DNA from: an uncultured Endozoicomonas sp.
GTDB taxonomy: Bacteria > Pseudomonadota > Gammaproteobacteria > Pseudomonadales > Endozoicomonadaceae
NCBI RefSeq assembly: GCF_947495845.1
Contig: NZ_CANMAO010000001.1
Span: forward strand, 248,001 to 312,000
Length of the DNA stretch: 64,000 bases
Direction: 5' to 3'
Both the position numbers and the translations under genes were made by a program. Positions 54,012 to 63,108 of this stretch are shown in pieces. Numbering within the stretch: position 1 is the stretch's first letter; every line of letters begins with the position of its first letter. The notes below the pieces were generated by a model. That model did not search any database. It was not told where the DNA came from and saw only the letters and a program-made list of their open reading frames with translations.

Positions 54012-55826
54012 TCAATCCTCTCGTTTACTAAAAGCTTTGAATGGGTAGCCTTCGTCAGACAGTCCCCAGTTAACAAATTCAATGACGTTAAGACGCATAC
54101 CGTGAACCACACCGCTCATGATACAGAGCGCAAAGTTAAGAATGTGGCCCAGCAGCAGAATGACTCCCGCAAACAGCACACCGGTGACGGGGCTGGAATT
54201 GAGAACGTCCATAGCCAAAGAGTTAAACGTCATGGCCAGAGATGCACCGGACAGGCCGAGAGCAAACAGGCGCATATAACTGAGCACATCACCAAAGGCG
54301 CCGGTAATGTTGTAGACGGCTTTCAGGCCATCCAGCATTCTCAGAATCAGATCTTTAAACGATGATACGGCGCGGTCGCTGGAGAACAGGAAGACCAGTG
54401 CAGCACCGCCAATCATCATGCCGGGACCAATGGTGGTCTCGAACGACGCTGGAAGTGTATCTGTCATGCCCAGCCAGATAGAGGTACCACCGGCCATCAG
54501 TGTTGCCCAGCCCAGAGGGGCTAATGCATAACTGGAGCCACGATTGACGACAGCGGTCATTACGTTGGCGACCACCAGGTGGGACACACCAATAATCACC
54601 GATAACTTCATCATCGCGTTGTAATCATTCAGGTTGATAAACGCCAGTTGTCCAAGGAAACTGCCCTCGGAAGGTGCCGCTCCAAAGTAACTGCCGATAA
54701 ATACACCCCAGACCACACCAACGACGGACATGAAGTAACCAAGGTTCATCAGTCGTTTACCTGCTTCGCTCTGGTTCAGCTTGCCTCGGCAGAGGAAGAT
54801 GATCAGGGCGAAAATCAGACAGTACATGGCATCACTCATGATCATCGCAAAGAACAGCGAGAACGAGTAAAACACCACATTGCCCGGATCCCAGGCGCGA
54901 TAGTTTGGCGTCTGGAAGAAGCCAAGGGCGTCGGCACCACCACCGGTTCCGGCTGGTTTGTCCAGAAGCGTGGGTGGATTGTCGTCTTTTGCCGGTGCTT
55001 CAAAGATCGCCGCGACACCATGAGCCGAAGTAAAGGCTTCTACCGCTTCCCGCTCTGACACCGGCACCCAACCTTGCACCAGGAAGAATTCTTCTTCATC
55101 CATGGTGCTGTTGTTGGCTTGTTGCAGATCTGCACTGTCCATACGGGCAGCCAATACCTGATCCAACAGATAATTCCAGCGAGTCAGAGATTCCCGTTCC
55201 GACAGAAGATCTTCAATCGCATCTTCCGCTTCATCCAACATCTCTTCGAGGCGGGACAGTGGAATCTTGCCCACGTGGGAACGAGGAAAAGGAATCAGGG
55301 TTTCGTCAGGCTCTTCGTCAGATACCACGATCACATAACTGTCTTTCTGGGTCTGATGAATCAGTTCCCAGGCCAGTTCATGTTCTTTCAGAGCATCCTG
55401 CATCGCAGCCAGTTCGCCGTTAGACAGCACGTAGAACCAGAGTCGTTGATGATCCAGATCGTTCAGAGCAGGAAACGCAAATTCCCCCCAGGGGCGAACG
55501 TCACGGATGCGCTCCTGAAGTTTGTCACGGATGTCGGACTGTTCACGAAACTTCGATTTGTTGTCGAGAATCTTATGAACAATGTCGTCAATCTGTGCCA
55601 CTTCTTTCCGTTCCCGGAAATTACGCACCTGTCGTCTTTGCTTGGGGCTTCGTTCCAGCCAGATCTTGGCCTCACTGGCCTCACCGGGCTGTACCTGCAC
55701 TTCGACTGGCTTCTCAGTCAGCGGAATCAGATGCAGACAACCGAGCTTTTGCAGCCCTTTCAGAATGCCATCTTTTTCGTGATTGGGACCGTAAAGCGTG
55801 ATCTTGTTAAGTCGTTTAATAGCCAT
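54012..55826 (-). CDS. atpI: V-type ATPase subunit I (a)
   Basis: This membrane stator subunit of about 604 residues has an N-terminal cytosolic part of some 310 residues with helical arms. The C-terminal half has about seven membrane helices and contains 'LSYMRLFALGLSGASLAMTFN', carrying the conserved Arg that faces the c-ring Glu. The ATG at 55826 is preferred to a TTG six bases upstream. Its stop lies two bases before the atpK ATG. Confidence 0.9.
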   Translation of the reverse strand: MAIKRLNKITLYGPNHEKDGILKGLQKLGCLHLIPLTEKPVEVQVQPGEASEAKIWLERSPKQRRQVRNFRERKEVAQIDDIVHKILDNKSKFREQSDIRDKLQERIRDVRPWGEFAFPALNDLDHQRLWFYVLSNGELAAMQDALKEHELAWELIHQTQKDSYVIVVSDEEPDETLIPFPRSHVGKIPLSRLEEMLDEAEDAIEDLLSERESLTRWNYLLDQVLAARMDSADLQQANNSTMDEEEFFLVQGWVPVSEREAVEAFTSAHGVAAIFEAPAKDDNPPTLLDKPAGTGGGADALGFFQTPNYRAWDPGNVVFYSFSLFFAMIMSDAMYCLIFALIIFLCRGKLNQSEAGKRLMNLGYFMSVVGVVWGVFIGSYFGAAPSEGSFLGQLAFINLNDYNAMMKLSVIIGVSHLVVANVMTAVVNRGSSYALAPLGWATLMAGGTSIWLGMTDTLPASFETTIGPGMMIGGAALVFLFSSDRAVSSFKDLILRMLDGLKAVYNITGAFGDVLSYMRLFALGLSGASLAMTFNSLAMDVLNSSPVTGVLFAGVILLLGHILNFALCIMSGVVHGMRLNVIEFVNWGLSDEGYPFKAFSKRED

Positions 55827-55901
55827 AATCAATACTTTCGCAGTTCAGTAACATCATGGAGTTCCCACATGGAGTTCCCACGAATACACTGTGTGAGTCG
55901 T

Positions 55902-56528
55902 TTAACTCGCCTGCGAACGACCTCCTTTGGCTTCCTGGGCCAGAACCTTGCCCTTGGAGAGCTTGGCGTTCATGACGCTGGCTCTGTCCTGGTCAGACAT
56001 ATAGATCTGGATTTTCTGGATGTTCTTCCTGGTCTGAGGAATCAGCACCTTGGAGAACAGGTTTACCCGCTGTGATGTGGTTCGGGTCGCCTTGTCCAGC
56101 TCTTTATGTCGCAGCTGACGCACCTGAAGTTCAACTTTCAGGCGAATCATTTTTTGCAACAGCTCGACCAGATAATCCACCCAGTGGGGTTTTGCCAGAT
56201 CACTGTAAGGTGTCAGCGCAATTTCAATATGCTCAACCGCAGGAACCGATGTGCCGACGATGTTTTCCTGTTTCAGGCGCACGTCCGTGACCTTTACCAG
56301 ATTTTCGACCTGCACATCTTGTCGTGCCAGCATGGGCAACTGTTGTTTAACCAGTTTTTCCACATCGGCGAGTTCTTCCCGGGTTTCTGCCAGGGCTTCT
56401 TCGGCCTTTTTGCGTTCCATCATCAGCTGCTGGCGCTTGAGCTCAAGAGCCGGCAAATAACGGTTGAACGTTTTTAGACTGCGCTTCTCTTTGTTTAATG
56501 AACTTTTGTTGAGAGCTACCTTGGCCAT
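55902..56528 (-). CDS. atpD: V-type ATPase subunit D
   Basis: This is the central-stalk rotor subunit, 208 residues, two long helices at the termini ('LNKEKRSLKTFNRYLPALEL' and 'ATRTTSQRVNLFSKVLIPQ') in the antiparallel arrangement of V/A-ATPase D. It starts five bases after the atpB stop. Confidence 0.9.
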   Translation of the reverse strand: MAKVALNKSSLNKEKRSLKTFNRYLPALELKRQQLMMERKKAEEALAETREELADVEKLVKQQLPMLARQDVQVENLVKVTDVRLKQENIVGTSVPAVEHIEIALTPYSDLAKPHWVDYLVELLQKMIRLKVELQVRQLRHKELDKATRTTSQRVNLFSKVLIPQTRKNIQKIQIYMSDQDRASVMNAKLSKGKVLAQEAKGGRSQAS

Positions 56529-56533
56529 GATGA

Positions 56534-57916
56534 TTACGCCTCGGCCGCAGCTTCTGTCGCATCTTCATTGGCCAGCTGATCAAAGTTCGGCCAGTATTTT
56601 TCCAGCAGGCTCTGCTTCATCAGAGTTTCTTCAGGGCCGAAACATTCAGCCATGGTCTCCCAACAGTGATCCAGTGCTTTTTCCAGAGGCATAACGGCAT
56701 CCAGAGACATGAAGCGTTGCTTGAACAGCTTACCGAACTTGATGGTTTTCAAGTCGTAGTTGGACAGTTCAAACGCCATCGCCTGCTTCTGCGCCGCGTT
56801 CACGGAATCAGAGTAGAAACGGATCATGGTGTTCATGATGGCCGGATGATCTTCACGGGTTTCTTTACCCTGAACCATCTGCTTTAGACGGGAGAGGGAA
56901 CCGAATGGATCCAAATGACCTTCGTGAAGGTAGAACTGACCTTCGGTGATGTAACCGGTGTTGTCCGGAACCGGGTGGGTTACGTCGTTACCCGGCATGG
57001 TGGTTACTGCCAGAATGGTAACGGAACCCGCACCTTTAAAGTCGCAGGCTTTTTCGTAGCGACGAGCCAGCTGCGAATACAGATCACCCATATAGCCACG
57101 GTTCGCCGGGATCTTGTCCATGGCGACACCAATCTCTTTCATGGCGTCGGCGTAGGAAGTCATGTCGGTCAGCAGAACCAGAACTTTTTTGGATTCTTCC
57201 ACCGCAAAATGCTCTGCCACCGCCAGCGCCATATCCGGCGTCAGCAGACGTTCAACCGTCGGGTCGGAGGCCAGGTTGGTGAACATAACGGTACGAGCGG
57301 AGACGCCTGCTTCTTCAAAGGTTGTACGGAAGAAGTGGTAATCGTCGAAGATCAGACCCATGCCGCCAAATACGACGACGTCCGCCTCAGCTTCGATAGC
57401 GATACGGGCGAGGAAGCGGTTATAAGGCTCACCGGCAACGGAGAAAATAGGGATTTTCTGGGATTCCACCAACGTGTTGAACACGTCGATCATGGGAACG
57501 TTGGTACGCACCATGCGGGACGCTAATACACGACGAACCGGGTTTACAGAAGGACCATCGATCTCGACTTTCGGATCTTGTTCCAGCGCAGGGCCGCCAT
57601 CGATGGGCTCACCGGCTCCGTTGAAAATTCGACCCAGAACATTGGGCGAGTAGGTGGTCTTCATGGCCTGACCGAGGAAGCAGACAGAAGCACCGGTGGA
57701 CAGACCTTTGGTACCAGTGAAGACCTGCAGAGACACTTCTTCATGGTCGATCTTGATGATCTGTGCCATGGAGTAGGTTTGCCCATCCTGCTCAATCAGC
57801 GCCAGGTCACCGTAGTTGGCCTGTGCAGTACCTTCAGCCAGATTCGGTACATGGACACGAATCAGGTCACCAACAATGCTGAGAATGTTGGTGTATCGCA
57901 ATAGACTCTGGGGCAT
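56534..57916 (-). CDS. atpB: V-type ATPase subunit B
   Basis: This is the non-catalytic head subunit, first gene of the operon. I start at the ATG at 57916, six bases after GAGGAG ('MPQSLLRYTNILSIVGDL'), giving 460 residues. The longer frame to 57994 lies largely in a foldback repeat. Characteristic segments are 'SPNVLGRIFNGAGEPIDGGP', 'DPTVERLLTPDMALAVAEHF' and 'TDMTSYADAMKEI'. It lacks an intact Walker A, as expected for B. Confidence 0.93.
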   Translation of the reverse strand: MPQSLLRYTNILSIVGDLIRVHVPNLAEGTAQANYGDLALIEQDGQTYSMAQIIKIDHEEVSLQVFTGTKGLSTGASVCFLGQAMKTTYSPNVLGRIFNGAGEPIDGGPALEQDPKVEIDGPSVNPVRRVLASRMVRTNVPMIDVFNTLVESQKIPIFSVAGEPYNRFLARIAIEAEADVVVFGGMGLIFDDYHFFRTTFEEAGVSARTVMFTNLASDPTVERLLTPDMALAVAEHFAVEESKKVLVLLTDMTSYADAMKEIGVAMDKIPANRGYMGDLYSQLARRYEKACDFKGAGSVTILAVTTMPGNDVTHPVPDNTGYITEGQFYLHEGHLDPFGSLSRLKQMVQGKETREDHPAIMNTMIRFYSDSVNAAQKQAMAFELSNYDLKTIKFGKLFKQRFMSLDAVMPLEKALDHCWETMAECFGPEETLMKQSLLEKYWPNFDQLANEDATEAAAEA

Positions 57917-57949
57917 TACTGCTCCTCTATTTTGCCGGGAAAATACGAA

Positions 57950-58106
57950 GGGCTGTCCATGATCTTTTGCAAGCTGCAACCGGTGATAAAGCACCCCTGT
58001 TTTTCAGTTTTCCTCGTTGCATAGCACCACTATGCGCCTCCAAAAACTGAAAAGCAGACGAGCTTTCTCTCCGCTTTCGCTAATCGCAAATGATCATGGA
58101 CAACCC
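57950..58106. repeat. Foldback element upstream of the V-ATPase operon
   Basis: Outer arms GGGCTGTCCATGATC and GATCATGGACAACCC differ at one base. Inside, TTTTCAGTTTT pairs with AAAACTGAAAA around a GCATAG/CTATGC tip. It sits just before atpB, so operon transcripts must cross it or start within it. Confidence 0.75.
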
Positions 58107-58196
58107 CGGGGGCGTGGATCAGGCTCAGGAAGGCTACTTTTTCAGGTGTTGTTTAAAACAGTGTAGAAAAAGCATCAGAAAGGCATCGGAGAAATA

Positions 58197-58211
58197 ACAT
58201 TCATCGAATGT
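58197..58211. promoter_or_regulatory. Palindromes in the V-ATPase/argF intergenic region
   Basis: ACATTCATCGAATGT is an inverted repeat with a three-base centre. A second perfect palindrome CAGACGTCTG lies at 58337-58346. Either could be an operator for the V-ATPase operon, whose promoter must lie between 57917 and 58436. No convincing -35/-10 pair was found. Confidence 0.3.
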
Positions 58212-58436
58212 CGTATTTCGGATGTTGATCTGAACCTTACGGCTATATCCAGACCTCCTGCTAAAAAACTTTCCATAGTAGATAGTAGTCAATTCCGCAC
58301 AGTTTGCAGGTGCGCCGCTATCTTGATAGTTAATGTCAGACGTCTGTTGACGCCTGATATGAAAAAAGAATCGATTGTAGAGTCAGCACACCCGGCTGTA
58401 ACTGACACAGGTCATTTTTTGCGCCGTATTTCGAGG

Positions 58437-59444
58437 CTATGAGCTACCCGCTAAAGTCTCCACCATCACCGCTTTTATGGTGTGCATCCGGTTCTCTGCC
58501 TGATCAAATACGATGGACGCGTCAGACTCAAAAACGTCCTCCGTCACCTCCAGCCCATTCATGCCGTATTTGTCGGCCACTTCTTTACCGATGGTGGTTT
58601 CATCGTTATGGAAAGCGGGCAGGCAGTGAAGAAAGCGCACATTCGGGTTACCGGTTTTCTTCAATAGCGCGGCATTAACTTGATAAGGCGTCATCAGTTT
58701 TACCCGCTCATCCCACGCTGCGGTTGGTTCTCCCATAGAGACCCAGACATCGGTGTACAAAAAGTCGCAATCGGCAACGGCATCTTCTACAGACTCGGTA
58801 ACCGTGATTTTCGCGCCTGTTTGGCTGGCAATGGCCAGACATTGCTGAACCAGCCCATCGTCTGGCAAATAATCCGCCGGTGCGGCGATGCGAAAATCCA
58901 CACCCATTTTGGCGGAGCCAACCATCAGGGAGTTGGCAACATTATTTCGACCATCACCCAGATAGCAGAGTTTCATCTCGCTGAGTTTACGACCATTGCC
59001 GTGTTCCAGCATGGTCAGAAAATCGGCCAGCAACTGAGTTGGGTGCCAATCATCAGTAAGGCCATTCCAGACAGGCACACCAGAGAACTCCGCCAGATCT
59101 TCTACGTGTTGCTGTAAATGTCCGCGGAACTCAATGCCGTCGTACATTCTGCCTAATACACGAGCAGTGTCTTTGACAGTCTCTTTAGAGCCCATCTGGG
59201 AACCGCCACCGATGTAGGTGACATTGGCTCCCTGATCAAAACTGGCCACTTCAAAGGCGCAACGGGTTCGAGTGGACGCCTTTTCAAAAATCAGAGCAAT
59301 ATTCCGACCTTTCAGAAATTGCTGTTCAGTACCGGCACGTTTGGCTGCTTTCAGTTCCGCAGCACGTTCCAGCAGCTGCTGGATCTCTTCTGACGTGAAG
59401 TCCAGAAGTTTGAGAAATGAACGGTTCAGCAAGCTCGATGTCAT
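58437..59444 (-). CDS. argF: Ornithine carbamoyltransferase
   Basis: This 335-residue transcarbamoylase makes citrulline from ornithine and carbamoyl phosphate, or runs in reverse in the deiminase pathway. It has the carbamoyl-phosphate motif 'STRTR' (57-61), 'HPTQ', '[12 protein letters not shown]' and the ornithine-site 'HCLPAF'. The length and C-terminal region resemble ArgF/ArgI/ArcB equally. No arcA or arcC lies beside it, so a biosynthetic role is slightly favoured. Confidence 0.9.
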   Translation of the reverse strand: MTSSLLNRSFLKLLDFTSEEIQQLLERAAELKAAKRAGTEQQFLKGRNIALIFEKASTRTRCAFEVASFDQGANVTYIGGGSQMGSKETVKDTARVLGRMYDGIEFRGHLQQHVEDLAEFSGVPVWNGLTDDWHPTQLLADFLTMLEHGNGRKLSEMKLCYLGDGRNNVANSLMVGSAKMGVDFRIAAPADYLPDDGLVQQCLAIASQTGAKITVTESVEDAVADCDFLYTDVWVSMGEPTAAWDERVKLMTPYQVNAALLKKTGNPNVRFLHCLPAFHNDETTIGKEVADKYGMNGLEVTEDVFESDASIVFDQAENRMHTIKAVMVETLAGSS

Positions 59445-59637
59445 AGGTGTTTCCTGATAGAAGACTATTTTTTCTTGTTGGTAGGCTATCTATATAGAAG
59501 GTGTGCTTAATTTATACGCACCCTCATTGTGAAAACCATCTTCCATAGACCGGTTAATGCTGTCCACTCCAATATCGAATTTTATTTGGTATAAGGCCAG
59601 TTCGTGATACTACGGATCGGTTTACGTATTAGTGCTA

Positions 59638-59896
59638 GGGGGCGTTCCCAACTGTTCGTTCGACCAGTTGATCACACAAGCACTCAGGCAAGGCGAAGCC
59701 CGCAGAACATGGTTGCTCCATGTTCAAGGGGTTCAACGCGGCATGAGTGCTTGTGTGATCAACCCGAAGGGCCGTCCATGGTTTTCGCCATGCAGCGTTA
59801 CTCACTGCTTATGTGGAATAACCACACTGCGCAGCTCGTGCCTCGCCTGGCGAAAATCATGGACGGCTGGTCGCACGCACAGTTAGGAACGCCCCC
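59638..59896. repeat. 259 bp three-way-junction foldback element
   Basis: Outer arms (59638-59668 and 59866-59896) pair over about 31 bases, with GGGGGCGTTCCCAACTGT matching ACAGTTAGGAACGCCCCC at all but one base. Inside are two long hairpins. Arm 1 (59667-59689 with 59741-59763) pairs at 22 of 23 bases and is capped by GAACATGG/CCATGTTC. Arm 2 (59771-59790 with 59848-59867) pairs at 19 of 20 and carries TGTGG/CCACA. There is no plausible ORF. Confidence 0.85.
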
Positions 59897-59903
59897 TTGT
59901 CAT

Positions 59904-60563
59904 TCAGTCAATGAATGTGGCGATCTGATCTAGAGATTTTCTCTGTATATCAGGTACTTCCACGTTCTCAACAGGATGCCCAACCACCACCAAAAGGTAA
60001 GGTTTTTCGTTGTCAGGGCGTTTTAAAAGAGTTTGTAAAAACTTCATGGGGCTGGGCGTGTGGGTCAGCGTTGCCAGCCCGGAAAGGTGTAATGAGGTGA
60101 GCAACATGCCGCAGGCAATGCCCACAGATTCTGGCATGTAGTAGTTTTTGTGCTTGACGCCTTCTTCATCCACGGTGTTCTTTTCCAGAAAAACGGCAAC
60201 CAACCAGGGGGCGGTTTCCAGAAAACATTTATTGGCATCGGTGCCAAAAGGCTCCAGATCTTTTAACCAGCTGTCGGAAGCGCGGCCACCATAGAATGCA
60301 CGTTCTTCTTCTTCAGCGGCTTCACGGACTTGGCGTTTCACTTCTGGGTCAGAAATGGCTACGAAATGCCAGGGTTGTTTGTTGGCGCCGCTGGGAGCAG
60401 AGCCCGCTGCTTTTATAGCGTTTTCAATGATTTCTCGAGGTACTGGCTTATCTGAGAATTCCCTCACCGTCCGGCGTTTAGTGATTCTTTGAGAAAAAGT
60501 TCGTGCACTATCCAGCATTTGTTCTTCATTCTGTAGCTGGAAGTCGAGGGGCACTGTTTTCAT
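59904..60563 (-). CDS. Nitroreductase-family flavoprotein
   Basis: This 219-residue FMN oxidoreductase has 'RRTVREFSDKPVPREIIENA' (FMN phosphate site) and 'GSAPSGANKQPWHFVAI', wording close to the iodotyrosine-deiodinase-like branch of the family, plus 'YYMPESVGIACGMLLTSLHL'. The physiological substrate is unknown. I start at the ATG at 60563 ('MKTVPLDFQ'); another ATG lies six bases upstream. Confidence 0.82.
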   Translation of the reverse strand: MKTVPLDFQLQNEEQMLDSARTFSQRITKRRTVREFSDKPVPREIIENAIKAAGSAPSGANKQPWHFVAISDPEVKRQVREAAEEEERAFYGGRASDSWLKDLEPFGTDANKCFLETAPWLVAVFLEKNTVDEEGVKHKNYYMPESVGIACGMLLTSLHLSGLATLTHTPSPMKFLQTLLKRPDNEKPYLLVVVGHPVENVEVPDIQRKSLDQIATFID

Positions 60564-60746
60564 GTACATACTCCTGCACCTATCACTATCAACAGGCTTT
60601 ACCGCTTTTCTTTTTATGTCGACTTAAGATTCTAGCACGACACCGAATCCGAAAGTTTGTTGTTCTGGTATATATAGTATCTGCCGTCTACTTTTATGGG
60701 GATCTCTAGCATTTTCTTTTCTGCTTTTCAGTTTTTCGCCAGCCCG

Positions 60747-60771
60747 CCTGGTGTTGACTGAATCCACCAGG
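60747..60771 (+). promoter_or_regulatory. Hairpin overlapping the decarboxylase ribosome site
   Basis: CCTGGTG pairs perfectly with CACCAGG, and the right arm runs into the AGGAG ribosome site of the decarboxylase gene. It could limit translation until opened. Confidence 0.4.
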
Positions 60772-60779
60772 AGTCAGTG

Positions 60780-63080
60780 ATGAAGTTAACCAAACGGGCA
60801 TGGCCTGTGCTCATTATTTCTGATCAATTTGATGCCAAAAATGATGAGGGGGTTCGGCTCAGAGAACTGACCGATAAGCTTAAAGAGCTTCATGCTCTGA
60901 AAGTTTACCCATCCTATAACTACGAAGATGGTGCCGAGATTTTTGCATCACGGTCGGATTTGGCAGCCGTTATTATTGACTGGGATATGGTGGTTACCGA
61001 CACCTCCGAATCCATGAAACCAGAAGAGTTATTGGAATGTATACGACGCCGTAACAAACAGATTCCTATTCTATTGATGACCGATCGATTGGCCATGGCC
61101 AGTATGCCAACCAGTGTGCTGGAAATCATTACCGATACGCTGTGGAAAAACTCCGACACGGTGGAGTTTCATGCAGGCCGAATTGATACTTTTGTCATGG
61201 ATTATATCACCAGCATACACCCGGCGTTTTTTGGTGCGCTGGTGAAGTATGCCCATGAGTACAAGTATGCCTGGCATACCCCGGGTCATATGGGAGGGGA
61301 AGGTTTTCTCCACAGCCCGGCAGGCCATGCTATGTACAATTTTTTTGGTGAGAACGTGTTTCGGGCAGATCTCTCCATTTCTGTGCCGGAGCTGGGCTCT
61401 CTTTTAGATCACTCCGGTGTGGTTGGCGATGCAGAACAAAACTCGGCCAGAGTCTTTGGTGCGGATTACACCTATTATGTGCTGAATGGTACATCGAACG
61501 TAAACCAGATTATCTGGCGCAGTCAGCTGGTGCGGGACGACATTGCCTTTGTGGATCGAAACTGCCACAAATCCCTGAATTACTCCATGGTGATTACGGA
61601 TGCCTACCCTGTGTATATGGTGCCCCGCCGTAATAAACGAGGAATTATCGGCCCATGTCGTTTATCAGAGTTCTCCAGTGATTCTATTCAGGAAAAGATT
61701 CAGGCGAATCCGTTGATACCAGCAAAGTTAAAAAAACAACCGGTGAAAATGTCGGCGCTCACCAACTCTACTTATGATGGTATTTGTTATAACGTCATCA
61801 ATATAAAACAGCAGCTTCAGCGCAGTGTTGAAAACTTGCATTTTGATGAGGCGTGGTATGCCTACGCACGGTTTCATCCGATCTATAAAGATCACTTCGG
61901 TATGTCGGATGATGACAAAAACAGTGATCACCCTCCTATATTCTGCTCTCACTCTACCCACAAGTTGCTGACCGCCTTTTCTCAGGCTTCCATGTTGCAT
62001 ATCCGTAATGGCAGCAAGGTGACGATTAATCCCGATGAGATGAACGAGTCCTACATGATGCATGGCTCGACCTCACCACAATACAGCATGATTGCCTCAC
62101 TGGATGTGGCCACCAAAATGATGGAAGACAATGGCTTTGCATTGTTGGATGACATCATTTTGGAAGCGATTGAACTGCGTCAGAAAGTCACTCGAATTTC
62201 CCGGGAGATGAAGCTGGAGAAGAGCTGGTTTTTTGAAATGTGGCAGCCCAGAATCGTAAATTACGAAGGCAGTGAAACCGCGTTTGAAAATGTGCCAGCG
62301 GAATACCTGGCGGCGAACCAGCATCCGTGGGTATTCAGTAAGAAAAACAACTGGCATGGCTTTCATGAAATGGAAGACGACTATGCCATGCTGGATCCCA
62401 TTAAACTGACGTTTATTACACCGGGGCTGGATGATGAAGGGAACCTGAGTGACGAGGGCATTCCCGCATCCATTGTGTCGGACTATCTCATTAAACACGG
62501 GATAGTGTGTGAAAAATCCGACTATTACTCCTTCCTCCTGTTGAATTCTCTTGGCACTACTCGGGCGAAACAATGTTCTTTGCTGACGGCGCTCCTGCAA
62601 TTCAAACTGCTCTATGATGAAAATGCACCCCTTGAGCAGGCGCTGCCAAAATTGGTAAATGATTATCCGGAGCGTTATCAGGGCGTTGGTTTAAAAGATC
62701 ATTGCAATGAGATCCACCGTTATTTCAAGAAGCATGAAATATTGGACAAAATGCAGGATGCTTTTCAGGTTATCCCCGACCCGGCAATGAAACCTGCAGA
62801 GGCCTATCATCATGTGGTTAAGAAACAAGTGGAGTATGTCGAACTTGAAGCCATGATGGGGCGGGTGCCGGCGGTCATGATTGTGCCTTACCCGCCGGGC
62901 ATTCCCATTATGATGGGCGGTGAAGCCATGAACGACAAAGCTCGCCCAATTTATGACTACCTGATAGCTCGACAGCAATTTGAAAACCTGTTTCCCGGTT
63001 ATGAGAGTGATGTACACGGTGTAGAGCGTGTGGAACGAAACGGGAAATCCTACTTTCAAACCCTTTGTGTAAAAGAGTAA
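60780..63080 (+). CDS. adiA: Biodegradative arginine (Orn/Lys/Arg) decarboxylase
   Basis: This is a PLP-dependent decarboxylase of 766 residues, with an N-terminal wing domain, a core with 'WHTPGHMGGEGF' and the PLP-Lys motif 'HSTHKLLTAFSQAS', and a C-terminal domain with 'VPYPPGIPIMMGGE'. The sequence parallels E. coli AdiA more than LdcC/SpeF in the segments I can compare ('MLDPIKLTFITPG', 'GVERVERNG...LCVKE'). The ATG follows CAGGAG by seven bases. It consumes a cytosolic proton per amine made. The following antiporter gene supports an acid-resistance module; arginine specificity is likely, not proven. Confidence 0.87.
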   Translation: MKLTKRAWPVLIISDQFDAKNDEGVRLRELTDKLKELHALKVYPSYNYEDGAEIFASRSDLAAVIIDWDMVVTDTSESMKPEELLECIRRRNKQIPILLMTDRLAMASMPTSVLEIITDTLWKNSDTVEFHAGRIDTFVMDYITSIHPAFFGALVKYAHEYKYAWHTPGHMGGEGFLHSPAGHAMYNFFGENVFRADLSISVPELGSLLDHSGVVGDAEQNSARVFGADYTYYVLNGTSNVNQIIWRSQLVRDDIAFVDRNCHKSLNYSMVITDAYPVYMVPRRNKRGIIGPCRLSEFSSDSIQEKIQANPLIPAKLKKQPVKMSALTNSTYDGICYNVINIKQQLQRSVENLHFDEAWYAYARFHPIYKDHFGMSDDDKNSDHPPIFCSHSTHKLLTAFSQASMLHIRNGSKVTINPDEMNESYMMHGSTSPQYSMIASLDVATKMMEDNGFALLDDIILEAIELRQKVTRISREMKLEKSWFFEMWQPRIVNYEGSETAFENVPAEYLAANQHPWVFSKKNNWHGFHEMEDDYAMLDPIKLTFITPGLDDEGNLSDEGIPASIVSDYLIKHGIVCEKSDYYSFLLLNSLGTTRAKQCSLLTALLQFKLLYDENAPLEQALPKLVNDYPERYQGVGLKDHCNEIHRYFKKHEILDKMQDAFQVIPDPAMKPAEAYHHVVKKQVEYVELEAMMGRVPAVMIVPYPPGIPIMMGGEAMNDKARPIYDYLIARQQFENLFPGYESDVHGVERVERNGKSYFQTLCVKE

Positions 63081-63108
63081 CTCGGCTGAGCTCGGGAGGG
63101 CCATTGCT

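Noticed and set aside
56534-57994. Longer N terminus for V-ATPase subunit B
   Set aside because: The first 26 codons run through the foldback repeat, while the internal ATG has a good ribosome site and matches the family start.
59455-59540. ArgR operator before argF
   Set aside because: GTGCGTATAAATTAAGCAC is a partial dyad but deviates too much from the ARG-box consensus to call.
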